Shown: positions 46,211-58,729, counted from the first letter of the stretch. The stretch: 59,411 nucleotides of DNA from Streptococcus acidominimus (GCF_001921825.1 NZ_MSJL01000009.1:1-59411); one strand, 5' to 3'. Program-made: numbers and translations. Notes: a model not told the origin generated them from the letters alone.

Positions 46211-46960
46211 TCAAAGAGTATGACCAAGGAAGCGTTGTAAGAATTCCCTTGTTCGTGCTTCTTGTGGATTTTCAAAGATTTGTTGTGGGGTGCCCTCTTC
46301 TGCAATCAGTCCCTTGTCCATAAAGATGACGCGGTCTGAAACATCACGGGCAAACTCCATTTCATGGGTCACGATAATCATAGTTAAGCCAGACTTAGCA
46401 AGATCCTGCATGGTTTTTAAGACCTCGTTCACCATTTCAGGGTCAAGGGCAGAAGTAGGTTCATCAAAGAGAATCACTTCTGGATTGACAGATAGGGCGC
46501 GGGCGATTGCTACCCGTTGCTTTTGTCCACCGGATAACTGGCTAGGCTTGGCAGTCCAGTATTGTTCGGTCATGCCAACCTTGGTAAGGTTTTCTTTCGC
46601 AATTTGTTCAGCTTCAGTACGGCTGCGTTTCAAGACGGTCGTTTGGGCAACAATGGCATTTTCTAAGACATTCAGATTATTAAAAAGATTGAAAGACTGG
46701 AAGACCATGCCTAATTTTTCGCGATAGGTGGTCAAATCATAGCCTTTTGTCAATACATTTTCACCATGATAGAGGATTTCCCCCTCGCTCGGTGTTTCTA
46801 AAAGGTTGATGGAGCGCAGGAAGGTCGATTTTCCAGATCCAGAAGAACCGATAATGGAAATCACTTCTCCTTTTTTGACCGTCATTGAAATGTCTTTTAG
46901 GACTAGATTTTGACCAAAAGCTTTTTTCAGATGACTGATTTCTAAAATCGTATTAGTCAT
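46211..46960 (-). CDS. Polar amino-acid ABC transporter, ATP-binding protein
   Basis: 249 residues from ATG 46960 ([18 protein letters not shown]); the longer frame to 47026 overlaps the permease and is rejected. Walker [19 protein letters not shown], signature [15 protein letters not shown], Walker [15 protein letters not shown]. GlnQ-type. Overlaps the upstream fusion gene by 8 bp. Confidence 0.93.
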   Translation of the reverse strand: MTNTILEISHLKKAFGQNLVLKDISMTVKKGEVISIIGSSGSGKSTFLRSINLLETPSEGEILYHGENVLTKGYDLTTYREKLGMVFQSFNLFNNLNVLENAIVAQTTVLKRSRTEAEQIAKENLTKVGMTEQYWTAKPSQLSGGQKQRVAIARALSVNPEVILFDEPTSALDPEMVNEVLKTMQDLAKSGLTMIIVTHEMEFARDVSDRVIFMDKGLIAEEGTPQQIFENPQEARTREFLQRFLGHTL

Positions 46961-48518
46961 GAAGCACCTCCGTTTGCATCTGGTTTGCGCCAGTCGTATA
47001 GGTATCTGTATCCAAGCGCTTTTCAATCATGCGCAAGATACGAGTGACCGTAAAGGTCAAGATGAAGTAGATAATGGCAATCACAGTGAAAGTTTGGAAA
47101 TACTGGTAGGTCTGGGTAGCAACGGTATTTCCAGAAAAGTAAAGCTCTACCACGGAAATCACATTCAATACGGACGTATCTTTGATATTGATGACAAATT
47201 CATTTCCCGTAGCAGGCAAGATATTACGGACAACTTGCGGTAAGACAATCTTTCGCATGGTTTGGTTATGGGTAAAGCCAAGGGCGGTTGCCGCCTCAAA
47301 TTGTCCTTTGTCCACAGCGAAAATTCCTCCACGGACGATTTCACTCATATAGGCTCCGGTATTGATGGATACAATGAAAATCGCAGCCAAGGTTCGATCT
47401 AAATTCAATCCAAAGGCCTGGGCTGTTCCGTAGTAGATGACCATGGATTGTACAATCATCGGTGTACCACGGAAGATTTCGATATAGACATTGATGAGAA
47501 TAGCAAGTGTTTTTTGAAGAAAGGCAAGTCCTTTATTGTCAGCCTTTGGAGCAGTGCGAAAGACTCCGATCAATAAACCGATAGCAGTTCCAATAACTGT
47601 TCCAAGGATTGAAATGAGTAGGGTCATGCCTGTTCCGCGGAGTAGCTGTGGCCAGTTATTGACCAAGATTTTCCATACTTGAACGGGGAAAGATGCTGAT
47701 GCTTTTCCGCTAGCTGCTTCAACTGGTTGACTTTCAATCATCTTATCCATGAGTGCCAGCTGGTCTTGCTCTGTAAAGGCTTCTAAGACTTGGTTGACTG
47801 TCGCAATACGGCTATCGTTTTTACGCATACCGACAGCAATGGTGACGTCTTCTGCCTTGGTCTCAAAACCACTGGTCAAGGCTACCATGCGAAAGGCAGG
47901 ATTGGTTTCCTGAGCTGTACGAGCTTCGGGACGTTCTGAAACGTAGGCGTCAATGATACCGGCCTCTAGGGCTTGGCGGATTTGAGAGAAGTCCCCCATA
48001 GCCGTCTGCTTGTCAACACCGTTGATTTGGTCAATCAAATCGTAGAGGTAGACCCCCTGCTGTGCAGTTATCCTTGCTCCTGCCAAGTCTTGGATACTCC
48101 TTGCATCCGCCCACTTGCTGTCCGAGCGTACGACTAGCGTAGGCAGGGAGGTATAGTATCTAGAAGAAAAGGCAATTTCTTTCTTGCGTTCTTCTGTCGG
48201 GCTCATTCCTGCGATAATCATGTCGATTTTGCTAGAAGTTAGAGCAGGAACGAGTCCTTCCCATTTGGTCTTGACGACCAAGACCTTTTTATCCATCTTC
48301 TCCGCAATCTTCTTTGCGACTTGAACATCATAACCATTAGCAAATTGGTTGGTTCCTTCAATTGGAACAGCCCCATTTTCATCTGTCTCTTGTGTCCAGT
48401 TAAAAGGTGCATAAGCAGCTTCCATACCGACACGGAGGTAATCATCTGCTTGGACTCTCGTACTGATGTGGAAAACAGTTATGAGTGCTACAAGCAGCAG
48501 TAACAATCGTTTTTTCAT
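46953..48518 (-). CDS. Amino-acid ABC transporter, fused substrate-binding protein and permease (GlnP-type)
   Basis: 521 residues. Signal-anchor [20 protein letters not shown], then a periplasmic-binding domain (about 25-255: [52 protein letters not shown]), then the permease (about 280-500) with [31 protein letters not shown] and the EAA loop [20 protein letters not shown]. Fusion means one receptor per permease. Probably glutamine/glutamate or another polar amino acid. Confidence 0.92.
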   Translation of the reverse strand: MKKRLLLLLVALITVFHISTRVQADDYLRVGMEAAYAPFNWTQETDENGAVPIEGTNQFANGYDVQVAKKIAEKMDKKVLVVKTKWEGLVPALTSSKIDMIIAGMSPTEERKKEIAFSSRYYTSLPTLVVRSDSKWADARSIQDLAGARITAQQGVYLYDLIDQINGVDKQTAMGDFSQIRQALEAGIIDAYVSERPEARTAQETNPAFRMVALTSGFETKAEDVTIAVGMRKNDSRIATVNQVLEAFTEQDQLALMDKMIESQPVEAASGKASASFPVQVWKILVNNWPQLLRGTGMTLLISILGTVIGTAIGLLIGVFRTAPKADNKGLAFLQKTLAILINVYIEIFRGTPMIVQSMVIYYGTAQAFGLNLDRTLAAIFIVSINTGAYMSEIVRGGIFAVDKGQFEAATALGFTHNQTMRKIVLPQVVRNILPATGNEFVINIKDTSVLNVISVVELYFSGNTVATQTYQYFQTFTVIAIIYFILTFTVTRILRMIEKRLDTDTYTTGANQMQTEVLHD

Positions 48519-48545
48519 AGTCTCTCCTTTTCCAAAAGTAGTTAT

Positions 48546-48574
48546 ATTGTATAAAAAATGTAGACAGATTGCAA
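48546..48574 (-). promoter_or_regulatory. Promoter of the amino-acid ABC transporter operon
   Basis: Minus strand: -35 TTGCAA (48569-48574), 17-bp spacer, -10 TACAAT (48546-48551), about 27 bp before the ATG. Confidence 0.65.
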
Positions 48575-48599
48575 ACTAATTGAAAAAAGATATGTTTTC

Positions 48600-49325
48600 G
48601 TTCTGGTAATTGAACTTGGGCTACGAGCTGTGCAAAAAAGATAGTTTTTCCTAGAACTTGTGGTTCTGCATCAAAACTCCTATTTTTGCTTTGCTCGCTT
48701 CCACAGTCTAGGAATAGACTGTGGGAGGTAGGAGATAAAACGAGCAGTGCTCGTGTCAAACAGTCTAGGAATAGGCTGTTGAAGGTTGGAAATAAAACGA
48801 GTGTAACTCGTGTCACATGCCCTTGTATCTTGTGTAATTGAACTCGGACTTCAACTCGCTGACAAAGCGTAGTCAAAAGGTTGAGAAACCTAGATAAGAC
48901 ACAGTAGGCATCTGATTGCCGCTACCACGCCAATCTAGTTGCCTTTGTGGGGGTTTCACAACGAAGCGAACCGCTTCTGTTCGGCCGCCTATTTTGTCTA
49001 AGAGTTGCTCCCACAGTCTGGGGATAGACTGTGGGAGGTAGGAGATAAAACGAGCAATGCTCGTGTCAAACAGTCTGGGGATAGACTGTGGGAGGTAGGA
49101 GATAAAACGAGCAGTGCTCGTGTCACACGCCCTCGTATCTTGTGTAACTGAACTCGGGCTACGAGCAGTGCAAAAAAGATAGTTTTTCCTAGAACTTGTA
49201 GTTCTGCGTCAAAACTCCTATTTTTGCTTTGCTCGCTTCCACAGTCTGGGAATAGACTGTGGAAGGTTGGAGATAAAACGAGTGAAGCTCGTGTCACACG
49301 CCCTCGTATCTTAAAGTTTCCTGAT
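48600..49325. repeat. Hairpin-rich repeat block, inverted relative to 12.1-13.0 kb
   Basis: No gene. Contains the same long shared segment (TAGATAAGACACAGTAGGCA, reverse of 12400-12425) and the same small hairpins: CACAGTCTGGGGATAGACTG, ACGAGCAGTGCTCGT, AGAACTTGTAGTTCT. Several modules are repeated next to each other with changed loops. Open frames across it are not coding. Confidence 0.8.
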
Positions 49326-49366
49326 GTTCGCTCGCTTTTTCATGCCCTCATATCTTCTTTTTATGA

Positions 49367-49372
49367 TATAAT
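49367..49372 (+). promoter_or_regulatory. -10 box of the uppP promoter
   Basis: TATAAT 25 bp before the ATG, directly after the repeat block; no clear -35 box. GAAGGAG lies before the start. Confidence 0.5.
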
Positions 49373-49397
49373 GAATGAAATGAAGAAGGAGTAAGCT

Positions 49398-50237
49398 ATG
49401 TTTGTCGAGATTATAAAAGCGATTTTCTTTGGGATTGTAGAGGGAGTGACCGAGTGGTTGCCCATCTCAAGCACGGGGCACTTGATTTTAGTGCAGGAAT
49501 TTGTTTCCTTTAAGAACGTGAGTGCTGATTTCACCTCCATGTTCAATGTCGTTATCCAGCTGGGGGCAATCTTAGCGGTTATGGTCATCTACTTCGACCG
49601 GCTCAATCCCTTTCAGCCCGGCAAATCAAGTCGTGATATTCAGTTGACGTGGCAATTATGGGCAAAAGTTGTGATTGCAGCCTTGCCAGCAGCCCTTCTG
49701 GGACTTTTATTCGACGATTGGTTGGATGATCATCTATATAACTTTATCGTTGTTGCCCTGATGTTGATTGCTTATGGTATTGCATTTATTTATGTAGAAA
49801 AGTGGCAGAAAGATCGCCAGCCACGAGTGGCCTCGCTAGGCAAGATGTCTTATCAAACAGCTTTCTCTATTGGCTTGTTCCAAGTCCTTGCCCTAATTCC
49901 CGGAACTAGCCGTTCGGGTGCAACAATCCTAGGTGGGATTCTCCTTGGCACTAGCCGTGAAGTAGCAACAGAGTTTACCTTTTTCTTGGGGATTCCTATT
50001 ATGTTTGGTGCTAGTCTGTTGAAAGTCGTTAAACTCCTCGTGAAAGGCTTGAGTGTAACCGCGAGTCAGTGGCTCTTGCTCTTACTTGCAATGGTGACCG
50101 CTTTTGGCGTCTCTCTGATGGTGATTCGCTTTTTGACTGACTATGTGAAAAAACACGACTTCACCTTCTTTGGAAAATATCGAATTGCCTTGGGAACACT
50201 CTTGGTTCTCTACTATTTGGTGACACTTATCTTTTAA
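49398..50237 (+). CDS. uppP: Undecaprenyl-diphosphatase (BacA/UppP)
   Basis: 279 residues, polytopic membrane enzyme. Signature [17 protein letters not shown] (catalytic Glu/His) and [18 protein letters not shown]. Recycles undecaprenyl pyrophosphate for cell-wall synthesis and gives low-level bacitracin resistance. Functional link to the lipid-carrier glycosyltransferase two genes on. Confidence 0.96.
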   Translation: MFVEIIKAIFFGIVEGVTEWLPISSTGHLILVQEFVSFKNVSADFTSMFNVVIQLGAILAVMVIYFDRLNPFQPGKSSRDIQLTWQLWAKVVIAALPAALLGLLFDDWLDDHLYNFIVVALMLIAYGIAFIYVEKWQKDRQPRVASLGKMSYQTAFSIGLFQVLALIPGTSRSGATILGGILLGTSREVATEFTFFLGIPIMFGASLLKVVKLLVKGLSVTASQWLLLLLAMVTAFGVSLMVIRFLTDYVKKHDFTFFGKYRIALGTLLVLYYLVTLIF

Positions 50238-50292
50238 TAGTCTTTGAAAATCAAAAGGATACTCTGTCAAGAGTTCGGATTATCATTGTATG

Positions 50293-50345
50293 AAAGAGCC
50301 ATGAGGGTTACAATTTTAGTTGTTTACAGGTCTGGCTCTTTTTTC
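50293..50345 (+). terminator. Possible terminator of uppP
   Basis: AAAGAGCC (50293-50300) and GGCTCTTT (50334-50341) with a long loop, followed by T-rich sequence. Confidence 0.5.
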
Positions 50346-50372
50346 GAGCCTTAATTATTGGTTTTTGATTTT

Positions 50373-50479
50373 TATAGCCGTTTAGTTTATTTTTAGTACT
50401 AGGCAACGAGTCGCAGGTAGTACTGGAGTACAGCAAGACGAGTTAACGAAGTAATAAAAATATAAACTAAATGACTATA
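50373..50479. repeat. RUP-like MITE, copy 3 (107 bp, inverted)
   Basis: Compact form, exactly 107 bp, the length reported for pneumococcal RUP. Ends TATAGCCGTTTAGTTTAT and ATAAACTAAATGACTATA; inside GTACTAGGCAACGAGTCGCA and GAGTTAACGAAGTAATAAAA. Confidence 0.75.
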
Positions 50480-50541
50480 TAGCGTATCAAAGATTGGTAG
50501 CTAGCTGTCAGCGATTTCTGTTTTATTCCCTCTCTTTTCTT

Positions 50542-50570
50542 TTGTAAAAGGGCTTATTTTTTTGTATAAT
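50542..50570 (+). promoter_or_regulatory. mecA promoter
   Basis: -35 TTGTAA (50542-50547), 17-bp spacer, -10 TATAAT (50565-50570). Confidence 0.75.
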
Positions 50571-50638
50571 GAATGGACTACGGGTTCTCAAATGCTTTTT
50601 GCAGATTTGGGAAGAATGGTAAAGTACGGAGTAGCGAA

Positions 50639-51364
50639 ATGAAGATGAAACAAATTAGTGATTCGACCTTGAAAATCACGATCAAAATAGAAGACTTGGA
50701 AGAGCGGGGAATGGAAATCGCGGATTTTCTAGTGCCGCAGGAAAAAACAGAGGAGTTTTTCTATACTGTTTTAGATGAATTGGATTTGCCAGTAACCTTC
50801 CGCGAGAGCGGGATGTTGAGTTTTCGTGTGACGCCAAAACCAGACAAGGTGGACATCTTTGTCACCAAATCAGAGATTGATCAACATGTAAACTTTGATG
50901 ATTTTACGGATATGGCAGACTTTGATGAGCTCTCGCAAATGACACCAGATGAATTTTTAAAGACACTCGAAAAGACAATTCGAGAAAAGAGTGCAGGAGA
51001 CGATAAGGCTATCCAACATCTGGAAGAAGTCGAAGCAGATGAAGTTGAGGAAGTCGATAGAGTAGAACGCCAATACATTTACTATATCTTGAACTTTGCA
51101 AGTTTACAGGAGGCAGTCCAATTTGTCTCGCTGGTGGATTTCACTATCGAGGAGTCGGAACTTTACAAGATGGATGGTCGTTACTATATGACTGTCTTAA
51201 TCAATATCGAAAATCGTTCGACATGCTATCCAGACTATATCTTGTCACGGATGCTAGAGCATGCAGATGATGCGTCTATCTCGCGTGCAGTCCTTCAGGA
51301 ACACGGTGTTCTCTTGATACCGGTCGGTGCGGTTGATGAGCTTGGGAAGGTGAGCTTGGTATGA
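50639..51364 (+). CDS. mecA: Adapter protein MecA
   Basis: 241 residues from ATG 50639, 7 bp after GGAG; upstream ATG 50573 is only 3 bp past the -10 and is rejected. Starts MKMKQISDSTLKITIKIEDL, has an acidic middle linker (EEVEADEVEEVDRVE) and the ClpC-binding C-terminal domain (ILNFASLQEAVQFVSLVDF). Delivers substrates such as competence regulators to ClpCP. Overlaps the next gene by 4 bp. Confidence 0.94.
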   Translation: MKMKQISDSTLKITIKIEDLEERGMEIADFLVPQEKTEEFFYTVLDELDLPVTFRESGMLSFRVTPKPDKVDIFVTKSEIDQHVNFDDFTDMADFDELSQMTPDEFLKTLEKTIREKSAGDDKAIQHLEEVEADEVEEVDRVERQYIYYILNFASLQEAVQFVSLVDFTIEESELYKMDGRYYMTVLINIENRSTCYPDYILSRMLEHADDASISRAVLQEHGVLLIPVGAVDELGKVSLV

Positions 51365-52539
51365 TACCCTTTGCTTTGCAGTACATCATTGTCGTTTTGC
51401 TCACAATGATGGTCTCCGTTATGGTAACCCCCTTGGTCCGTTTTTTAGCGCTTAGGATTGATGCAGTAGACAATCCAAATGCCCGCCGTATCAACAAGGT
51501 TCCAATGCCCACTGCCGGTGGCTTGGCGATTTTTATAGCCTTCTTTATAGCCACCATGTGCTTTTTGCCCTTTGTGGTGACACGTCTTTCCCCTCGAGGG
51601 ACCTATTTTGAGTATATCCTACCCCTAGTTATTGCTAGCGGTATCATCATTATCACTGGCTTGATTGATGATATCAAGGAGTTGCGTCCGTTGCCCAAGA
51701 TGGTAGGAATGCTCCTTGCGGCTACGATTATCTGGACCTTTACCGAATTTCGCTTTGACAATTTCAAAATCCCTTTTGGCGGTCCCATGCTTCACTTTCC
51801 GGTCTGGCTCTCTTTTTGTTTGACCATTCTTTGGATTGTAGCTATTACCAATGCGGTCAATCTGATTGATGGGCTTGATGGTCTGGTATCGGGTGTGTCC
51901 ATTATTTCCCTAACGACCATGGGAATTGTATCCTACTTTTTCCTGCACGACAGCAATATCTATCTGACCCTAACGGTCTTTGTTCTAGTTGCTGCAATTG
52001 TTGGTTTTCTTCCCTATAACTATCATCCTGCCATCATCTACTTAGGCGATACGGGAGCCTTGTTTATCGGCTTTATGATAGGGGTCTTGTCTCTCCAAGG
52101 TCTAAAAAATTCCACGGCTGTTGCCGTAGTGACGCCGATGATTATTCTGGGAGTGCCGATTACCGACACCCTAGTAGCGATTATCCGCAGAACCTTGTCC
52201 GGACAAAAAATCTATGAGGCAGATCGGATGCACCTGCATCACCGTCTCCTGTCACTTGGCTTGACCCATCGAGGGACGGTTCTCGTCATCTATGCCATTT
52301 CCTTTATTTTTTCCCTCATATCCCTTCTTCTAAATGTATCGAGCCGATTGGGCGGTGTCCTCTTGATGATCGCACTTTTGCTGGGAGTAGAAATTCTCAG
52401 CGAGTTAATTGGGATCTTTGGGGAAAACAGAACCCCGATTCTAACCCTGCTGCGCTTCATTGGCAATAGTGATGCCCGTCAGGAATATCTGGCAAAAAAA
52501 CGAGCGCAGAAAGCAAACAAGTGGAAAAAAGGAAAATAA
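51361..52539 (+). CDS. rgpG: Undecaprenyl-phosphate GlcNAc-1-phosphate transferase (TagO/WecA/RgpG type)
   Basis: 392 residues, about ten membrane segments. MraY/WecA-family motifs: VDNPNARRINKVPMPTAGGL, GLIDDIKELRPLPKM, NAVNLIDGLDGLVSGVS and MHLHHRLLSLGLTHRGTVL. First lipid-linked step of teichoic acid or rhamnose-polymer synthesis. Coupled to mecA by ATGA overlap, as in other streptococci. Basic Lys-rich tail. Confidence 0.9.
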   Translation: MIPFALQYIIVVLLTMMVSVMVTPLVRFLALRIDAVDNPNARRINKVPMPTAGGLAIFIAFFIATMCFLPFVVTRLSPRGTYFEYILPLVIASGIIIITGLIDDIKELRPLPKMVGMLLAATIIWTFTEFRFDNFKIPFGGPMLHFPVWLSFCLTILWIVAITNAVNLIDGLDGLVSGVSIISLTTMGIVSYFFLHDSNIYLTLTVFVLVAAIVGFLPYNYHPAIIYLGDTGALFIGFMIGVLSLQGLKNSTAVAVVTPMIILGVPITDTLVAIIRRTLSGQKIYEADRMHLHHRLLSLGLTHRGTVLVIYAISFIFSLISLLLNVSSRLGGVLLMIALLLGVEILSELIGIFGENRTPILTLLRFIGNSDARQEYLAKKRAQKANKWKKGK

Positions 52540-52557
52540 GAATATTTCAAAACAAAG

Positions 52558-52584
52558 AAAGAGCCTAATTGGCTCTTTTTTGAT
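52558..52584 (+). terminator. Terminator of mecA-rgpG
   Basis: AAGAGCC, TAATT loop, GGCTCTT and T6. Confidence 0.9.
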
Positions 52585-52655
52585 ATAATAATCAGGTAGT
52601 ACTCTTTGAATATCATGCTTGATCAAAGTTAAGGTCTGATTCTGACTTTAACTAA

Positions 52656-52932
52656 TATAGTCATTTAGTTTATATTTTTATTACTTCGTTAACTCGTCTT
52701 GTATAATTGAACTTTAGCTACAACTCACTGACAAAAAGATAAATACTCCTAGAAGCCACAGCTTCTTCGTCGTATTTCCTATTTTGTCTAGGAGTTGCTT
52801 AACGCTCTCGTATCTTGAGTTGTACTATTGAGAAAAGTTACACTTTTCTTATCTATCACTTGAAATAGTTATCAACTATTTCAACTACCTGCGACTCGTT
52901 GCCTAGTACTAAAAATAAACTAAACGGCTATA
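52656..52932. repeat. RUP-like MITE, copy 4, with a repeat-block insertion
   Basis: Ends TATAGTCATTTAGTTTATAT and AAACTAAACGGCTATA. Between GTTAACTCGTCTTG and TTGTACTATTGAG a piece of the hairpin-rich repeat is inserted (about 52700-52820: AGAAGCCACAGCTTCT, GTCTAGGAGTTGCTTAACGC). Lies in the 680-bp gene-free stretch before sufC. Confidence 0.75.
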
Positions 52933-53170
52933 CTCTATAAAATGCAAAATCTGGAACTGACTAAAGCTGAAACAGTTATGTCCCAAAGGGGCACGCTTGA
53001 CACGAGTTCCACTCGTTTTATTTCCAACCTTCAACAGTCTATTCCTAGACTGTTGAAGCAGGCAGAACTCTGTTCTTTCTTGTTTTAAGGGAACAGGCTA
53101 AAAAACTCCACTGGAGCTTTTTACTCAGCAGGTGAATGAACGACGTTAGAATTTGATTTTTGACGAGTAT
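52930..53170. repeat. BOX-like element, copy 4, split by hairpin modules
   Basis: Left end TATACTCTATAAAATGCAAA joins copy 4 of the RUP-like element; right part from AAAACTCCACTGGAGCTTTT to GATTTTTGACGAGTAT. Between them GACACGAGTTCCACTCGTTT and CAACAGTCTATTCCTAGACT hairpins are inserted. Confidence 0.65.
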
Positions 53171-53218
53171 AAGTAACCTTTTGATTTCAAAGAGTATAAA
53201 AACGGAATGGAGGCAGGT

Positions 53219-53989
53219 ATGTCAGTACTAGAAATCAAGGATCTTCACGTGGAGATCGAAGGCAAGAAAATCTTAAAGGGAGTGAACTTAACCCTGAAAA
53301 CAGGGGAAGTTGCTGCGATCATGGGACCAAATGGGACAGGAAAATCAACCCTTTCAGCTGCGATTATGGGGAACCCGAACTATGAAGTGACCCAAGGTGA
53401 GGTTTTGTTTGACGGTGTTAATGTCTTGGAGTTGGAAGTTGATGAGCGTGCTCGTATGGGGCTATTCCTTGCAATGCAGTACCCGAGTGAGATCCCAGGC
53501 ATCACCAATGCAGAGTTTCTACGCGCAGCCATGAATGCTGGAAAAGAAGAGGAAGAGAAGATTTCTGTCCGTGATTTTATCACCAAGCTTGATGAAAAAA
53601 TGGAGTTGCTCAACATGAAAGAGGAAATGGCAGAGCGCTACCTCAATGAAGGCTTCTCAGGTGGTGAGAAAAAACGCAATGAAATCTTGCAACTCTTGAT
53701 GTTGGAGCCGACCTTTGCTCTGTTGGACGAGATTGACTCTGGTCTTGACATCGATGCCCTAAAAGTTGTTTCAAAGGGAGTGAATGCCATGCGTGGAGAA
53801 GGTTTTGGTGCTATGATTATCACCCACTACCAACGTCTCTTAAACTATATTACACCTGATGTTGTCCATATCATGATGGAGGGTCGTGTCGTGCTATCAG
53901 GTGGTCCAGAACTTGCTATCCGTCTTGAAAAAGAGGGATATGCGAAAATTGCAGAAGAGCTAGGCTTGACTTATGAAGAAGAAGTTTAA
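53219..53989 (+). CDS. sufC: Fe-S cluster assembly ATPase SufC
   Basis: 256 residues from ATG 53219, after GGAGGCAGGT. Walker A GPNGTGKSTLSAAI, signature GFSGGEKKRNEILQ, Walker B ALLDEIDSGLDIDALK. Drives conformational change of SufB-SufD on the scaffold. First gene of the suf operon. Confidence 0.96.
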   Translation: MSVLEIKDLHVEIEGKKILKGVNLTLKTGEVAAIMGPNGTGKSTLSAAIMGNPNYEVTQGEVLFDGVNVLELEVDERARMGLFLAMQYPSEIPGITNAEFLRAAMNAGKEEEEKISVRDFITKLDEKMELLNMKEEMAERYLNEGFSGGEKKRNEILQLLMLEPTFALLDEIDSGLDIDALKVVSKGVNAMRGEGFGAMIITHYQRLLNYITPDVVHIMMEGRVVLSGGPELAIRLEKEGYAKIAEELGLTYEEEV

Positions 53990-54018
53990 GGTGAAACTTG
54001 TTCAGAAAGGAGAAAAAG

Positions 54019-55281
54019 ATGACCAAAGAAGCCATTAAACTTTTTTCACAAGCACATGCAGAACCTACTTGGTTGAGCGACCTTCGTCAAGCAGCTTTTG
54101 AAAAGATTGAAAAACTGGCCTTGCCGACCATTGAGCGGGTGAAATTCCACCGCTGGAATCTTGGGGACGGAACCATTGTAGAATCAGAAGTAACGAACAA
54201 GGTTCCTGATTTCACAGCCTTGGGTACCAATCCTAAGCTGGTGCAAGTAGGCACGAAGACCGTTTTTGAGCAATTGTCCCCAGAATTGGTTGAAGCAGGC
54301 GTTGTCTTTACCGACTTTTATACAGCCTTGGAAGAAATCCCAGAAGTCATGGAGCAGTATTTCACCAAGGCAGTCGCCTATGATACGGATAAATTGGCAG
54401 CCTACCATACAGCTTATTTCAACAGTGGAGCGGTCTTGTATGTGCCTGATGATGTTGAGATTGATGTGCCTGTTGAGGGCATTTTCTACCAAGACAGTGA
54501 TAGCACGGTACCCTTTAATAAGCACATTCTCGTGATTACGGGTAAAAATACCAAGTTGAATTACCTAGAGCGCTTTGAAAGTATCGGTACAGGCAGTGAA
54601 AAAGCAACGGCGAATATTACGGTAGAAGTCATTGCAGGAGCTGGTAGTCAGATTAAATTTGCGGCGATTGACCGCCTAGGCCAGCAGCTTACCACCTACA
54701 TGAGCCGCCGTGGAAATCTGGCTCATAATGCCAGCATTGATTGGGCGCTTGGCGTTATGAATGAGGGCAATGTCGTAGCAGATTTTGACAGTGACCTGTA
54801 CGGTGATGGTAGCCATGCGGATATGAAGGTAGTTGCCCTGTCAAGCGATAAGCAAGTGCAGGGGATCGATACACGAGTGACGAACTACGGTCGGCATTCG
54901 ATTGGCAATATCCTCCAGCACGGGGTGATCCTTGAAAGAGGAACGCTTACCTTCAATGGAATTGGCCACATTATCAAGGGAGCCAAGGGAGCGGATGCCC
55001 AGCAAGAAAGCCGCGTTTTGATGTTGTCTGATAAGGCTCGAAGCGATGCCAACCCGATCCTTTTGATTGATGAAAATGATGTCACAGCAGGACACGCTGC
55101 CTCTATCGGTCAGGTGGATCCTGAAGACATGTACTATCTCATGAGTCGCGGCTTGGACAAGGCGACAGCAGAACGCTTGGTCGTACGTGGTTTTTTGGGA
55201 GCAGTGCTTACAGAAATTCCTGTTAAGGAAGCCCGTGATGAGATGATTGACGGGATTGAAGAAAAGTTAAATAAGAGGTAA
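54019..55281 (+). CDS. sufD: Fe-S cluster assembly scaffold subunit SufD
   Basis: 420 residues from ATG 54019 (AGAAAGGAG before). Beta-helix fold with YVPDDVEIDVPVEGIFYQ and the conserved C-terminal HAASIGQVDPEDMYYLMSRG. Pairs with SufB and SufC in the SufBCD scaffold. Confidence 0.95.
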   Translation: MTKEAIKLFSQAHAEPTWLSDLRQAAFEKIEKLALPTIERVKFHRWNLGDGTIVESEVTNKVPDFTALGTNPKLVQVGTKTVFEQLSPELVEAGVVFTDFYTALEEIPEVMEQYFTKAVAYDTDKLAAYHTAYFNSGAVLYVPDDVEIDVPVEGIFYQDSDSTVPFNKHILVITGKNTKLNYLERFESIGTGSEKATANITVEVIAGAGSQIKFAAIDRLGQQLTTYMSRRGNLAHNASIDWALGVMNEGNVVADFDSDLYGDGSHADMKVVALSSDKQVQGIDTRVTNYGRHSIGNILQHGVILERGTLTFNGIGHIIKGAKGADAQQESRVLMLSDKARSDANPILLIDENDVTAGHAASIGQVDPEDMYYLMSRGLDKATAERLVVRGFLGAVLTEIPVKEARDEMIDGIEEKLNKR

Positions 55282-56938
<1,657 letters not shown>

Positions 56939-56947
56939 GGCGCAAAG

Positions 56948-57101
56948 TATAGTTATTTCGTTTCTATTTTGTAATTGATTTTTATAGAATATGAGTTCAG
57001 CCTAAAACCTCGGAAAAAGAGACGCAACTCTTGCAACTCGTGTCGCCCAGTCTAGGAATAGACTGTTTGAGCTAGTATTAAAAATAAACGAAATGACTAT
57101 A
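56948..57101. repeat. RUP-like MITE inside the suf operon, copy 5
   Basis: Ends TATAGTTATTTCGTTTCTAT and AATAAACGAAATGACTATA. The inside has a BOX-like fragment (TTGATTTTTATAGAATATG) and CAGTCTAGGAATAGACTG. It begins 10 bp after sufU. Confidence 0.7.
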
Positions 57102-57108
57102 CTACTTT

Positions 57109-57215
57109 TATAGCCGTTTAGTTTATTTTTAGTACTAGGCAACGAGTCGCAGGTAGTACTGGGGTACAGCAAGACGAGTTAACGAAGTAATAAAAATATA
57201 AACTAAATGACTATA
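57109..57215. repeat. RUP-like MITE inside the suf operon, copy 6 (107 bp, inverted)
   Basis: Nearly identical to copy 3 (TATAGCCGTTTAGTTTAT to AAACTAAATGACTATA). Starts 8 bp after copy 5. Confidence 0.75.
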
Positions 57216-57316
57216 TTGCTTGTTTGAAATAGATACCAACTGCTTAAAGCGCCGCAATTTCGCTGCGGATCTGAAGTTGCTGTTCATTGACGATAGACTA
57301 GATAGAGGAGGAAAGA

Positions 57317-58729
57317 ATGACAGAAGAAAGAGTAGAGCCAAAGCCGATTGACCTCGGCGAATACAAATTTGGTTTTCATGATGATGTAGAGCCGATTATA
57401 TCGACAGGAAAGGGCTTGAATGAGGGGGTAATCCGTGCCTTGTCGGCAGCCAAAAATGAGCCAGAATGGATGTTGGACTTCCGTCTCAAATCCTATGAAG
57501 CCTTTAAAAAAATGCCCATTGAAACATGGGGGGCAGACTTGTCGGAGATTGATTTTGATGACTTGATTTACTACCAAAAAGCATCAGATAAGCCAGCCCG
57601 CTCTTGGAATGATGTGCCTGAAAAAATCAAGGAAACCTTTGAGAGAATTGGTATTCCAGAAGCAGAGCGTGCCTATCTGGCAGGAGCTGCTGCCCAGTAT
57701 GAGTCAGAAGTGGTTTACCACAATATGAAAGAAGAGTTTGAAAAACTGGGGATTGTCTTTACCGATACAGACTCTGCCTTGAAAGAGTACCCGGAACTCT
57801 TCAAACAGTACTTTGCCAAACTTGTTCCACCAACGGATAATAAACTTGCTGCCTTGAACAGTGCGGTGTGGTCTGGCGGTACCTTTATCTATGTACCGAA
57901 AGGCGTTAAATGTGATATTCCTTTACAGACTTATTTCCGTATCAATAATGAGAGTACAGGGCAATTTGAGCGCACCTTGATTATCGTAGACGAGGGTGCA
58001 AGCGTACATTACGTTGAAGGTTGTACAGCGCCGACCTATTCAAGCGATAGCCTACATGCGGCGATTGTGGAAATTTTTGCCCTTGACGGTGCCTACATGC
58101 GTTATACGACGATTCAGAACTGGTCTGACAATGTCTATAACCTTGTGACCAAACGTGCCCGTGCCATGAAAGATGCAACTGTCGAGTGGATCGACGGCAA
58201 CTTGGGGGCAAAGACCACCATGAAATACCCATCTGTGTACCTAGATGGTGAGGGTGCGCGTGGTACCATGCTGTCTATCGCTTTCGCCAACACTGGTCAG
58301 CATCAGGATACAGGTGCCAAGATGATCCACAATGCACCGCATACCAGTTCTTCCATTGTATCGAAATCCATTGCCAAGGGCGGCGGCGCAGTAAACTACC
58401 GTGGTCAAGTAACCTTTGCCCGCAACTCCAAGAAATCAGTCAGCCATATCGAGTGTGATACGATTATCATGGATGATATGTCCAAGTCAGACACCATTCC
58501 CTTTAATGAAATCCACAACTCTCAGGTTGCCTTGGAGCATGAAGCAAAAGTATCCAAGATTTCGGAAGAACAGCTCTACTACCTCATGAGCCGAGGCTTG
58601 TCAGAGGGCGAAGCCACAGAGATGATCGTCATGGGCTTTGTCGAGCCATTCACCAAAGAACTTCCAATGGAATACGCCGTTGAACTCAACCGCTTAATTT
58701 CTTATGAGATGGAGGGTTCAGTTGGATAG
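57317..58729 (+). CDS. sufB: Fe-S cluster assembly scaffold subunit SufB
   Basis: 470 residues. GAGGAGGAAAG precedes the [43 protein letters not shown] and [20 protein letters not shown] are hallmarks. Builds the nascent cluster with SufC and SufD. Separated from sufU by 378 bp, mostly two RUP-like elements; whether transcription runs through is unknown. Confidence 0.96.
   Translation: MTEERVEPKPIDLGEYKFGFHDDVEPIISTGKGLNEGVIRALSAAKNEPEWMLDFRLKSYEAFKKMPIETWGADLSEIDFDDLIYYQKASDKPARSWNDVPEKIKETFERIGIPEAERAYLAGAAAQYESEVVYHNMKEEFEKLGIVFTDTDSALKEYPELFKQYFAKLVPPTDNKLAALNSAVWSGGTFIYVPKGVKCDIPLQTYFRINNESTGQFERTLIIVDEGASVHYVEGCTAPTYSSDSLHAAIVEIFALDGAYMRYTTIQNWSDNVYNLVTKRARAMKDATVEWIDGNLGAKTTMKYPSVYLDGEGARGTMLSIAFANTGQHQDTGAKMIHNAPHTSSSIVSKSIAKGGGAVNYRGQVTFARNSKKSVSHIECDTIIMDDMSKSDTIPFNEIHNSQVALEHEAKVSKISEEQLYYLMSRGLSEGEATEMIVMGFVEPFTKELPMEYAVELNRLISYEMEGSVG

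Noticed and set aside
48442..49297. Minus-strand open frames of 144 and 99 codons (RALLVLSPTSHSL repeats)
   Set aside because: They are translations of the repeated hairpins in the 48.6-49.3 kb block.
49367..49397. Full sigma-A promoter for uppP
   Set aside because: Only the -10 is convincing; no -35 at the right distance.
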